Assembly: GCA_003313425.1 (NCBI GenBank)
Contig: NHZP01000068.1
Coordinates: 1-64,000 of the forward strand
Length of the DNA: 64,000 nucleotides
Source of the DNA: Pseudopyrenochaeta lycopersici
Lineage: Eukaryota; Ascomycota; Dothideomycetes; Pleosporales; Pseudopyrenochaetaceae
Direction of reading: 5' to 3'
Part shown: piece after piece, positions 25,845 to 38,129 of the stretch
Layout: each line of letters opens with the position of its first letter
How positions within the stretch are numbered: the stretch's first letter is position 1
The notes under the pieces: model-generated
Databases searched by the model: none
What the model was told of the DNA's origin: nothing
What the model saw: only the letters and a program-made list of their open reading frames with translations
Position numbers and translations under genes: made by a program

Positions 25845-26237
25845 TGTTAGGATCTAAGATCCTAGACAGAGGGGAGGAGCCTTAGACGCTAACAGCCAGT
25901 TAGGAAGCGCCAGCGTTCCACTCTGTCACATGTTACGTAACCACTCGTTCTGCTAAGGACGAGCGCTCGCAGCGCTCGCGGCGAACGCAACAAGCGCGTT
26001 ATATATATAGATCGTTATAATAAACCCTTATAGCTTATTATATTTAACTTAATATTATACTCTACAGTATAGTAATAGCAATACTAATTATTCTTAAACC
26101 TTAGTACTCTTTACAGAAGCACCCTCTTACTGTCTTAGTATCAAACCCCCCTTCTATCTAGTCCCCCACTCTATCCCGGAGAACTAACCTTGCATCTCAT
26201 TAGTTATCCTCACCGATAGCTTTTAAGATTCTTTACA
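25845..26237 (+). repeat. 3' LTR, 393 bp
   Basis: Aligns with the 5' LTR end to end without gaps. In some places the 3' copy is more mutated (left third, for example ATCTAAGATC versus ATCTGAGATC) and in others less (right end, GCATCTCATTAG versus GTATCTTATTAG). RIP therefore hit the two LTRs independently. Confidence 0.93.
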
Positions 26238-26242
26238 TGTGC
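26238..26242 (+). other. Target site duplication TGTGC (right)
   Basis: Pairs with 19261-19265. The pre-insertion sequence would read TTATTAC-TGTGC-TGAGAAG. Confidence 0.9.
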
Positions 26243-29200
26243 TGAGAAGAGCATTACTGTTAATAGCGTAGGGACGCCAGCACATTAAGTTCCTTAAGTA
26301 ACTTCTATTTCATACATGTCCTTCGTGCTTATACTAGACACGTTTATATGCTGTCGCCTAGCGCTATTACTATTACTTTATGCTAACATACAGCACGCTC
26401 TATAATAGAAGGGTAAGAGGGTGCTTAACTACGTATTGCTAGTAGCTTACTAGAGGATACTAGCTAGAGCTTAATATATATAATAGTTAAAGTAAGATAA
26501 GATCTAAAGTATATAGTAAAGAACTATACAGTTATATACTATATATTATTAATTAGAATAAGAAAAAATAAGCTAGCTCGCATACTAGTTAATTTTACCT
26601 ATTACCTTCCTAAATTTTTTTAAAGTCTTTCTATTCTAAGTACTTAGTTTCTTATTATTTCTTAATACTAATACCTAGAGTTTCTCTAAAACATTACCTA
26701 ATTACTTAGGTATAAAGCTTTTTTACGTAAGCAGTCTCTAGTAACTAGATTCTAGCTATCTAGTCTAGATACTATCTATAACTAAGATAGAAAGTAAAGG
26801 GGAGGATTAAGTACTACGCGAGGTTATAAAGTTTACGAGCGTAAGCTACCTATATAAGCTATATATCTATACATAATAGTATAGCCTTAAATATAGGCCT
26901 AGCCTGTTACACTTTATTATAGTATATTAGTATTTAATATATACTCCCTATATACCTCTTACTAGCTAGAAAGGTATAATATAAGACTTATAATCCCTCC
27001 TTATCTACGTTTCTATAGTAGGTAGAAGCTTATTCTTAAAAGAGAGAGACTATATAGACTTACGCTACCCCTTACTTCTTTACCTAAGCTACCTATCTAC
27101 GCTATTACTATATAAGGTAGACTTAAACTCTATATCTTCCTTAACGGTAGTTAATTACTATAGCCTAGCACTCTTATAATAATAGAGTTCTTAATAGGTA
27201 TAAATACTATAGTCCCTAACTTAATACTATATATCTTCCCCTATTAGGTGCACACTGCTACCTCTAGAGTAGGAATAGGCAGGTAGTGCTATATAATATA
27301 GGATACTGTATTAGTCTAGCTGCGTATATACTTATCTTACTTAGTATTAAGGTAAAGGTAGATATCTCTCTTCTTCCTCCCCTCTAGTTAGCCTAGCTTA
27401 CTATAAAGGTATAGATAAGTAAAGGATAATATATTATAAAGTAAGGCTATTAAGCGTTTTTAAATTCTATAGCTTAGTTTAGGTAAAAACTATTTTTAGT
27501 ATAAAGTCTATAATATATAATAGTCTACCTTATCTACGCTTCTACTATAGATAATATCTCTACTAAGAGGTATTAGTTCTAAACTTTAGATATATATTTA
27601 CCTATTATATACCTTTTCCCTTTCTCCTACTATATAAAGTAGATATAAACCCCTAGTCTAAATAGTAAGCTTTATAGCTACATCCTATCTTTTAGTAGTA
27701 GTAGTACTATATAAGTTAATATCTAATATTATATAACTTTCCTTACTATAAGATACGCGCCCCTATCTCTAAGAAGAAAATTAGCTAAACCCTAGCTTTA
27801 GAGTATAAATAAGTTATTAGTATTAGTAAGTAATATTATATACTATCTTAAATTAAAACTAATAATAGAGGAGTACTATCCTATCTTAGCCTAATAATAG
27901 TACTACTACCCTACTATAATATATAGAGTATTACTAGTAGCTTAGGTATATTATATATATAAAGGTTTTTATGTTTACCTATAATTACTACTCTAAGAAT
28001 ACTTACTATTTTTCTTCTATACTTTCTACTTACCTCTTATTTTAGTTTACGCTCTCTTTTACTCTATAGAATAAAGATATAAGGATAACCTAATAGAGAA
28101 ACTTAGCCTAGTCCTAGCCCTCTATATAGTAGAAATCTATTAAATAATTAGATAGTTAAAGAGTAATTATATATATCTTAGCTAAATAATAAAGAGATAT
28201 TATATATTATAGAATATAAATATTACTTTAGTATAGTATTACTGTCTTTATAGGAGCGCATAGCCTAGTTACAGCGCCGCGTTTAAAAATATCTCTATTC
28301 TCTCTAGGCCTAATATATAGTAATACTTATATATAGATATTAATGCGGACAGCTATTTATCTATATAGATACACAAGACTAATAATAGTACTACAGCAGC
28401 TATAATCTATTACTACCTAAAAGATAATCTAAGCTACTTAAACTTCTAAGGGAAATCTAAAATAAAGTTTATAAGTATATATTTCTTCTATTTTTAAGGC
28501 TCTTTCTTTAGCGTAAGCTTAAAGAGAGTAGTATAGAGCTTCTTATAGTTAATAAATAAGTCTATAAAGAAGTTATAAGTCTAATATATAGCACGAAGCT
28601 ACTTAGACTTAAATATAAAGAGGATAACTTAAGTATTAATAATTAATTTTATAATTAGGACAGCTAGAATTATAATATTAGATACTACTTAGGATTAAGT
28701 TAGAATAAATCTACGCTCCTCTAATTACTTAGCAGAAATTTATTTTAATACGTTAATAATATTAAGATTTACGTAGATTTTAAAGACTCTAATAATACTA
28801 AACGCTTAATTTTACTAGACTTTATCTATATACTCTACCTTAAATAAAGAACGCAGCTAAAGCACTTTATAATAAAGTTTATAGTAGTAACGTTAATAAG
28901 TAAGAAAGAAGAAGTTAAAGTTTTATACTTTCTCTAGGCGCTTAGTAAAGTTCTAGAGTTTAAAGATATATACTTTAAACTTAAAGATCCTTATTAACTT
29001 AAAAGAGAAGATAGATAATAGCTCTTTTAGAGAGTATATATAATAAGGGACAGCCTATTAGTAGGACGTAAACGTAAATTTAAGTAATTTTAGGAGTAGT
29101 ATTAATATCTCTTAGTATTATAAGAATAATATTTAATTCTTATATAATAGAAAAACCCCTATAATAGAAAAATTATAAGTACTTTAATTTCTAATAACTC

Positions 29201-29505
29201 TTACTCTAATTACACCTTAATTTCTGCTATATACTAGCAATTATTATATACTATAGGTACTTCTAAGTATATAGACACTATCGCACTTTAAAATTACTAT
29301 TATATTATAATAAATATAATTAAATAATAGATAAAGACTATAGTAGTAAGAAGGCTCTGCTACTTACAGGATATAATTTATATATAGACTTAACGTTCCT
29401 CTTAAATTCTTCTACTATATATAAGAATATTAGGCTTCTAGCCTATTCCTTAATTAAGTAGTACTATTAATAATCTTATTTACTAATTAATATTATTAAC
29501 TAATT
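26243..29505. other. Heavily RIP-mutated DNA, unidentified
   Basis: AT-rich and dense in stops on both strands. A block near 27090-27125 (CTACCTATCTACGC...GGTAGACTT) has a weak relative near 30921-30950, so pieces on both sides of the 29511 repeat may derive from one family. No domain was recognised. Confidence 0.45.
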
Positions 29506-29510
29506 ACTAG

Positions 29511-29888
29511 TGTGGAGTTAACAAGGTGGTTCGGCACAATCCCGCAGTTCTGGTGTTGTGAATGAGAGGTAACGTTGGAATCAAACGTGCGTGAATAACA
29601 GGAGCAGCCCTGCCTGTGCAGTCTGCCAGAAACGAAGGTAAGTATAGAGCCTGATTAAAAGTAATAAACAAAATGGTCTGAAATCTCATTGAATTGACGT
29701 AGCTAATGCACTAGCTACTTCGCAAAATCTCAGTTTTGAAGTGAATTCTCGTGGTGTGTGGTGCATGGTGCATCACGTTTGGTGCATGATGTTGAGATCT
29801 CTCGCATCTCCAAGTTTTATCACCAAATTTCGCTGACAAAGGAAACCCATCATCACCTGATTGCCCAGGTACCCTGTGCAACGGCACA
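29511..29888. repeat. Dispersed ~375-bp repeat, copy 2, with target duplication
   Basis: Second copy of the sequence at 9147-9517, sitting unmutated in RIP-mutated DNA. Taken as TGTGG...GGCACA it is 378 bp, has TG...CA ends and is flanked by CTAG. The flanking identity can also be read as a 6-bp ACTAGT (29506-29511 and 29888-29893). Either way there is a clean insertion, and flanking DNA resumes as ATTACTAGT-AACTAAG. A minus-strand open stretch at 29507-29689 falls inside it and is not conserved as an open frame in copy 1. Confidence 0.8.
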
Positions 29889-29893
29889 CTAGT

Positions 29894-32395
29894 AACTAAG
29901 ATTTCCTATAGCTATATTAACCTTAGCCTTAATTAGGTTATACTAGCGCTTACTATTCTATATAGACTAAACCTAAATTAATCTTTCTACTACTACTACT
30001 TCTTAATATAACTACTACGTAATAGCCTAACTTACTTTAACTACTAGTTAATTAGAGATTAGCTTAGAAGTATATATTAATTCTATAAGTATAATAACTT
30101 CTACTTATACGTTAAGGTTAATAACGCTCTTTCTAGTATATTCTATTTAACCTTTATCTCTAAATTCCTCTTCTTACGCGTATAACTAACGTTATATAAA
30201 TTCTCTAAGCCTCTAAGTCTATAAAGAATACATAGAGCTAGATAAATTAGATTTACTTTATAGTTAATTTATTTTATATTACTATTATTCTAGTACTAGG
30301 CTATATAAGCTGTAGAGGAATAATAGCGCCTAAAATAAATAATATATATTAATATAGATAATAGGAGATCTAGCTAAATATATTACTATATAAATCTAGA
30401 AACTGTCGTATAAGTATCTATACCTAGATTTCTTTCTACTTAAGATTAACGTAACTAGGGGAGTATACTAGACTTAAGGCCTAGACTGCGTTAGTTACGC
30501 AGCACTATTTAACCTACTCTGTCTTTAGGGTAAGGCTATATACTTATACAGTCGCTCGCAGCTCTAAGGGAGCACATAATCTAGTTTTTACTATACTACT
30601 ATAGCTACTTACCTATATTACTACTATATAAATACGCCTACTTTAAACTTATCTATATTAAGGTTCCTAACTCCTTCTAGTAGGATAGCTAATTACTTAA
30701 TAATAAATAGTCTTACGTTATCCTCTAAAAGGCGTTAGATAAGAGATATTTATAGAATAGAGCCTATAATTACGTAATAGCTTACTTTATCTATACTCTT
30801 ATAACAGATATGGGCTTAGTCCTAACTAAGGGTATAAGTTTAGATATATGAATTATATTAAAGCTATAACTATCCCTTATAATAATTTACGCTAGTATAG
30901 CGCTTTACTAACTCTAGCTACCTAGCTATATTATTATATAAGGTAGACTTTAGCCCTTTAACTATATTAAGCTACTATAAAAGGCTAGTAACTCCCTTTA
31001 TAGTAATAACTTCTAATTAATATAAGTAGTTATAGCTGCTAAGCAGGTATTATATAACTTAGTATATTATAATATATATATTACTACTCTTCGTATGCTC
31101 TAGTAGTAGTAGGATCCTAGTAGTAGAATACTAATAAGGCTTATCTAGTAATAATTAAGCTGCGCCCTTTATGCGTTATAAGAGGGGAGGTATTAATTAG
31201 TAGAGGTATTATTAAGGATAGCTAAGAATAGCGTAGTAGGACGCTTTTAGAGCGTACTCCTTTATACCCTAAAGCCTAAGATAAAGTATAAAGTTATACG
31301 TAAGCCTACTATAGTCTGCTTATTATATTATAGCCTTCTCTTTATTACTTTTCTCTTAGAGTTTAGACGTAATTAAGTAGCTATTTAATGCTATCTTAGA
31401 TCTTATATATAATAACTTTCTTTATAACTCTCTTTAGACTTTAGATATAGAAAATAGAGAAACTAAAGAAATAGTAAGTAAACTCTTCTCTTCTATCTTA
31501 ACGTTAATAAGCTTTTCTAGATAAGTAGGAATAAGATTTTTTCTATATTAATCCTAATACTTATATAAGCTTAATTCTATAAATAGAAGAGATAGATATA
31601 TCTCGCCTTACTTATACTATTACGTTAAGCTAGGTATTAGCAGAATAACTAGCTAATAATAAAATTACTACTAGACTAGATTTTAATTAACGTAAACCTT
31701 ATATTATAAGCTATAAATTACCCTTAAATATATAAGTTAGAGAAGAGAATACTCTTAAATATAAGGTTAGCTAAGAGTAGAGCGCTAGAGTAAGCTATAA
31801 GCCTACTATAGAAATACTAGACGTAGGTATTAAGACTCTAGTAGTATTAAGTAAAGGTAAGGATACTACTATTTAAAGTATCTCTCTTATTACGAGTTAT
31901 AAAGTATCTTTAAGCCTACTATTTAAGGCGCTGCGCGTATTATTACTAGCAGACGCTAAGACACGCCCTAAAGAGTTATATAAGGCATAGGTAAGTAGTA
32001 TAGAAGAACCTATTAGTCTAGATTATACCTAAGTCCTTTACCCTATTAAAAATAAGAGAGCCTAAATAGAGCTAGTAACTATAGTAGCTAAGGATATAAC
32101 TAGAGTATAGGCGTTCTAAGATAAGGAATGCTTCTATAAGTAAGCACGTCTAGACCGCCTATTAGTAGTGCTAGAGTGCAGATTAACCTAGAATAATAAT
32201 ACTAGGATTTATAGCCCCTCTAACTAGAGTGCTATAAAAGGCGACCTGTTAAAGCAGAATAATACTATTCTGTAAGGACTACTTATTAGTATAATTAAGT
32301 AAGAGGAGCTTAGAACTAAGACAGTAACTAGTAAAAGTATAAATTAAGGGCGCAGAACTGCTACTAGCAGCGTTAGTCTATTAGATTAAAGAAGT
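29894..32395. other. RIP-mutated DNA, unidentified
   Basis: Stops in all frames. A GCTGCGCCCTTT block near 31160 recurs near 1426, suggesting a shared repeat family. No recognised domain. Confidence 0.45.
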
Positions 32396-33240
32396 GCTAA
32401 AGTATAAGTATAAGAAGATTAAGAGGGGCCTAGAACGTCTAATAACGAGACTAGTAATAGTCCTGCACGATTTAGAAGTATACAGGTAGAGGCTAAAGGA
32501 AATAAGGGTAGATATACAGGGACTCTAAAGAATACTGTATGTAGCTCTAAAGGTATAACTCTATACGCACTATAAAATATCTAGAAATAATATAGATAAC
32601 CTAATATTACTGAATAATAAGGAAGAATTACGAAGCTAGTTTTCTTACAAGTTAACTAATACAGACACTAATATTAATAATAGTAATAGGGGCAGATAAA
32701 CTATAGGTAACCCTCCTTATAGATTAGAATAATAAAAGTGTAAGAGACGTTATAATAATATATAACTATAGAGTAGTATAGACTTTTAGAATTAGAAATT
32801 TAAAGAGCTTTAAGACGTATAAGCCGTAATACAGGAAATATACTTATTTAAGATTAAACCTTTTATAGTAAAGCTACAAAGCTATAGTAATTATCTTAAA
32901 AATTTAGTTATAAACTTCTGCGTAGAATTTTACTATCTTTATAAGAAGTTAGAAATAAGTAATTTAATTAATCTAGCGAGCGTGTTAGAGCCTATTAGCT
33001 ATTAGAAGAAGCTAAAAAGAGAGTTAAAGATAAAGAAGGTTCTAGAAGATAGTAAGGAAAAGAGTAAAATACTCTAATTTAAGTAGGCTTTAGATTTACT
33101 TACAGCTAAAGTAGTATTATATGATATTATTAAAGAGTGCCTTAGCTTTATAGATAGGAAGAATAATAATAAGGATAAAGATTATAAGGGGAGACGTCTA
33201 AATAAGACTTAGCGCTAGTAGAAATATTATTAATAGGCTT
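32396..33240 (+). pseudogene. Relic sharing a C-terminal segment with 18660-19150
   Basis: The stretch around TCTAATAACGAG (32440) aligns with the same words at 18708, and 32970-33130 aligns with 18890-19040, mostly with transition differences. Read through stops, both give an Asn/Ser-rich segment followed by a Leu/Gln/Lys-rich helical segment. Two diverged copies of a gene or element of unknown identity are present. No ankyrin units are evident on this side. Confidence 0.45.
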
Positions 33241-36200
33241 TTATGTTAGACTTAGTATGTTTGTGTTTTATCTAGAGATTACAGCTATATTAGTAGCTAA
33301 AGATTACAAATTAATAAATACTATTTTTTTACAGTAAATCTGTAACTTAATAGTAGAGAACGCTCTTAAAGAGTATATAATTACTATTACTTAACTATAT
33401 CTTAGTCGCGGACGTATTATACTTAGGGCGCTTTTTATATATATATAATAGTTTAAAATATAATAAAATAGAAGCGTTACTTAAGGTTCCTTTTGCTTCG
33501 CGATAACGTAACTTCTAATTATAGATATATAGTATTTAAGATATATACCTTAGGGGACTAGCTATACTCTAGCGTATTCTATTCTTAAGATAAGGATGTA
33601 GCTGTCTTAATAATACAATTCTTACTATAATAGCTAGTAACAGAGGCAGTTAGTAGACGATCTAAGTATTTAGATAGATTTTTGCCCTATAAAGGCGTTA
33701 AAGCCGCTTAAATATTATACTTTTAGTGCCTTTGATAGATATAGAGCTAGCTTTTGCTGCTAAATATTATTTTTAAGGAGCTATAGATATTATAATATAG
33801 TGTTAAGGCCTCTTCTGTTTTAATCGCGGAGCACTATAGTGTTAGAAAGGAGATTAAGAGCCTAACTAGCTCCCTTAAGTAGTATAAATTATTAATTATA
33901 TTACTAGTAATAGGTAAACTAAGGAATAAATAAGTAGTTAGAGTCTTAGGCATAGTAGACTAATATTAGCGAATAAAAGAGTAGACCTTCCTACTGCTAT
34001 AGTATTAGAGGTATATATGCTAATAACTAAGAATTATTAAAGAGAAATATAATACTAAAGAGCTGTATTCTTAGAATAAAAGCTATAAAACATGCGAGAT
34101 AATAAGAATAGTATATAGAATAATAAGTATATAGTATACTATAGACAACAGCTTAGCAATTATAGTAACTACTTAATATATAGCTAATAAAAAGAGTATT
34201 AACTAAGTAATTATAAGCTAAATATAGACGTTACTTTAAGAATAGTAGAGATTTTCCGCGTTAAAAGGTTCGCTAGTAACTATTAGTATAAAAGAAGAAA
34301 AGGCTAAATGCACTTACTTATAGTTAAAGCTAATAAGTATACTACTATTATAGCTATAAAGTCGCCCTTAGCCTAGCATTTATTACTATATTAAACTCTA
34401 TCTTAGAAGCCTACTAGACTATAGTAAAAGGAGAGCCCTAAAGGCTCTATTATAGATAAGTTATAATTTAAAGTATTAATAGTAGTATATAGTTAAATAC
34501 TAAAAATATGTTATAGAGAGTAGGTAAGTTAAAGACCTAAAGCCTTATTCTATTCTTTAGCTTAGTTAATACTATCTATATCTATATAGTTAGTACTAAC
34601 ACTTAATCTCTTATAGGTGCGCTTACTATAAAGTAGCTATATTACTAATAATTATAGGTAGCTTATTAATATTAATAAGAGAAAGAGTAGGAAAAAAAGC
34701 GAGGGTTTTCTTAGCTTATATAGCTAGATTCTAGATTACGCTGTAAGCAAAACCCTTAAAGAAACGCTTTTTTAGAAGCTAAGCCTTAATATAATATTAT
34801 ATAAGGCGGATACTAATCTAGTATATAAATAGGTTACTATTATAGATTTAGGGTAACATCTTAAATTTATTATAAGATACTATATAAATTAGATATATTA
34901 TAATAAAGCTGTTTAAGACTATAGCTTTAAAGCTGTAATAATTTTAAAATTAGAGCTATCTAGTAAGGAAGGCTAGAATTATATCTTATTTACTTAATTA
35001 TCCTTTATAACTATATTATAGTATTAGGTTATATAACTTATAGTAATAAAGTATAGCGTAGTTTATATAGAATAAAACTTAGAGAGATAATTAAGGGCGT
35101 ATATTAGTATATCTAAGGTATGTATAAGGAGGTAGCAGCGGTTAACTGTTATAGATGCCCTACCTTTATTAACTATGTCTCGCGACTTATTAATTTAAGC
35201 TTATCTTTATATTATACTACCTACTATAAATTATAGATTATAGTAAATAGTTGTAGGCTATTACCTAGAAAATAGTTCTGTAAGTTAAGGTTCTTAGTAT
35301 TTCTTATACTAGAAAGCAGCTATAAACTATATTTAAGATAGGTAATAAAGGTAGTAGTTATATAACCTTATCTATATAACTAAGTAGTGTTATTATTTAG
35401 TCTTACTAAGTTTTAATAGAAGTCCTAATAAATAGCAGACGAAGAGGATAACTCTTAGACGCCAAATCTAAGTTAACAGAAGCACTATATTATAAAATTA
35501 GCATAGCTAGACTGTATTAATAGTTCTTATAATTAGATACTCTAGTAGTAATAGCTAGATTTGTAACTTTTAGAAGAGCTATTTTAGGCACCTTAACAGC
35601 GTAGTAAGTATCTATATATAGAATCTAATAGATTTTAGGCTTTACCTATTTTAGGTTCTTTCGCAAAGACTAAAATATTTACCTAAATATACTCTTTATA
35701 TCTATTATTCTTAGACTATTAATTTTATACTATTATATTTCTTATAAAGCTATTTAGTTTAAGATACGCTCTCTTATCTTAGTAAGTAACTAATCTTAGT
35801 AACGCTATTTCTAATATAGACTAGAGCTCTATTATTAATAAATTACTTCTAAACTATACTTAAGATAAGATAAAAGATAATAAGGTATAATTTAATATTA
35901 TTATAGAAGCGTTACTAATATTTAATAGTTTATCTTCTGTAAGAAAGCCTTCTTAGCTCTTCTTACCTCTACTAAGATTAAGTATATTAGCTTTATGTAA
36001 GTAAAGCTTTTACTATATTATCTTTTACAGAATAATAAAGAAGTACTAACATATAATTATTTATTATATATAGACTATACTAGGATTCCTTAGCTATTAT
36101 ATAAGAATATAAGGAGGTTAAAATTTCCTTATAGAAAGTTCTACTAGTATAATAAAAGAGCCCTAAACCCTAATAAAGAGTATCTAGTTACTAATATAGT

Positions 36201-37680
36201 ATTTAGCTATACTTTCTCTAAAGATATTATAATATTAGATAGTTAGGACTAAGTATAAGAAACTATTAAATTACTAATAAGTAGTAATCTTATATTAGCT
36301 TTAAGATTTAAAAATAAATTTAATAATCTAAGAATATTAAATATAGGTAAGAGTTTAGAACTAAGAATAGAATTAGTTAGTAGAGATAGTAGTCTAGTAC
36401 TACTACTTTCTTTTATAAGATTACTTTCTATATCTTAATTAGAACTCTTTTTAAACTAGAATAGAAGCCTAGTAGAAAATAAATAAAAGTTTAATTTACT
36501 AGAAGGAATAATAAAGACTTATTAAGTTTATTATTATAATAAACTATATAATATTTATAGACTAAAATACTAAGAGATTATATAGCTTACTATAATTAGT
36601 AATAGTTTCCTTTAGTAAGACGCTATAGACTTTATTAATTACTTCTATAGTAAATATAATATAGATAACTCTTAGGCACGCTTATAAGTAAGTAATCTAA
36701 TATTAGGACGCTTATATATAGAAAAGATACTTAAAAGCCTATACTACGCTAAATTAATTAAATATAATATAGCTATTAATCCTGTTAAGCTTAGAATAGT
36801 AAAAATTATCTTTTACTACTAGTACTAGTAGAAATATAATAAACTTAAAGAAGACTTCTACTTATTAAGCTAACTTTCTTAGAGTAGAAGTATAGTAAGT
36901 ATAGTAAAAGACTTTATTCTAGAGATAATTTATAAGTATTACTATAAGGATATAAATATAGACTTAAAGAAAAAGTATAAGAATAGTTTAAAATAGTATA
37001 TAAGATTAAGTAAGAGATAGTCTTACGTAGCGTTTTACCTAAGGCTAAGAATTATTTTAACCTGCAGTAATAACTTAGAGCTTTCTATATAAGTTATAGA
37101 TAATTACGTAAGCGTACGCACTTAGCTTACTAAATTACTTTAGTAATAATACTAGAATATTTCTAAACTAAAATTTAATAGCTCTTTTAATATACTTACT
37201 ATATAGATATCTAAGAGGCGTTTAGGTTAGCTAAATAGCTAACTTACTAGTTAAAGCTATAATAGAAGAAGCTATACTACTTAAACTTTTAATAGCTATT
37301 ACTACAGTACGTAGTATAAGCGCATACTAATAGGAAGAAGAAAAGTCTACTGTTAAGATTTAAAATAAATAGTAGCTAGTAGAATAACCTAGAAGTTTTA
37401 TTTATATAATATCTATATAGAATAGGTTTAAGGTAACTAATAAGAATTACCTAATCTTATAAGAGGTCCTATAGAAACTAACGTCTTTAAATCTAATTAA
37501 GATATAGCTAGTATATTTTTATTATTTAGCTTAGGCCTTTTTAGGTATAATATATTAACCTAATTATATATATCTCTTCTTAGAGATTATATATTAAGGA
37601 GTAACAAGAATAATAAATATCTAATTAAGAGTTACGTTTATAATAATCTATACTTATACTACTCTATTTCTAGACTGATA
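33241..37680. other. RIP-mutated DNA with a long unidentified coding-like stretch
   Basis: From about 35990 to 37230 one plus-strand frame is interrupted only by TAG/TAA, so it was probably a protein of at least 400 residues. I could not match it to a family. 33240-35250 also contains coding-like pieces without diagnostic motifs. No terminal repeats were located. Confidence 0.4.
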
Positions 37681-37800
37681 TAGAGTATAGATTATTATAG
37701 AGAGGTGTATTTCTATAATATTCTAAAGAATAGACTAATAAAAGATAGAGATTATTATAGATATAGGCATTTCTGTACTATTCTAGAGAGTAGATTAGTA
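37681..37800. repeat. Tandem repeat, 60-bp period, 2 copies
   Basis: 37681-37740 and 37741-37800 align in register: TAGAG-ATTATTATAG-A(G/T)A...GCAT/GTAT-TTCT-TA...ATTCTA-AGA-TAGA-TA. Differences are mainly transitions. It lies just left of the second Gypsy family and could be part of its missing 5' region. Confidence 0.65.
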
Positions 37801-38129
37801 CAATTAGCGTACTATTCTAGTACAGTATTAATCTGTTAGCTATATTAGTCCGCATTCCATACTGTTCTAGAAATAGACGACTTTTTAATACAGGCAAGGC
37901 TACTATAATAGGGTATAGCCTTATTAGGATTTAGTCCGCCTATAGAGTAGTTAACTATAAGAATTACTAGCAAAGGTAGGCTAATTAACTAGTAGGTTAA
38001 AGATTTGCGACCCTATACCTAGATTAATCTAAGTTAGCTAAGGTTTAAGAACCTATTAAGTAAATTAGTATTAGGAAGATTAGAGGTAATTTCGCCTACT
38101 CCTAAACTAAGAGTTAACACGTTAGAAGT

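Larger units (their letters stand above)
19266..26237 (+). mobile_element. Full-length Gypsy (Ty3) LTR retrotransposon with chromodomain, RIP-inactivated
   Basis: Complete 6,972-bp structure: 5' LTR (19266-19658), gag, a central region with no identifiable protease, reverse transcriptase, RNase H, integrase and chromodomain on the plus strand, a purine-rich tract, then 3' LTR (25845-26237). TGTGC flanks both sides. The gag-pol order with integrase after RNase H places it in Ty3/Gypsy, and the C-terminal chromodomain in the chromovirus branch. The coding part is interrupted throughout by TAG/TAA and catalytic residues are changed. A minus-strand relative lies at 10030-13945. Confidence 0.93.

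Noticed and set aside
19266..26237. Dating the Gypsy insertion from LTR divergence
   Set aside because: Differences are RIP-type transitions, so they do not measure time.
29507..29689. Minus-strand open frame inside the ~375-bp repeat
   Set aside because: Spans the insertion edge and is not kept open in the other copy of the repeat.
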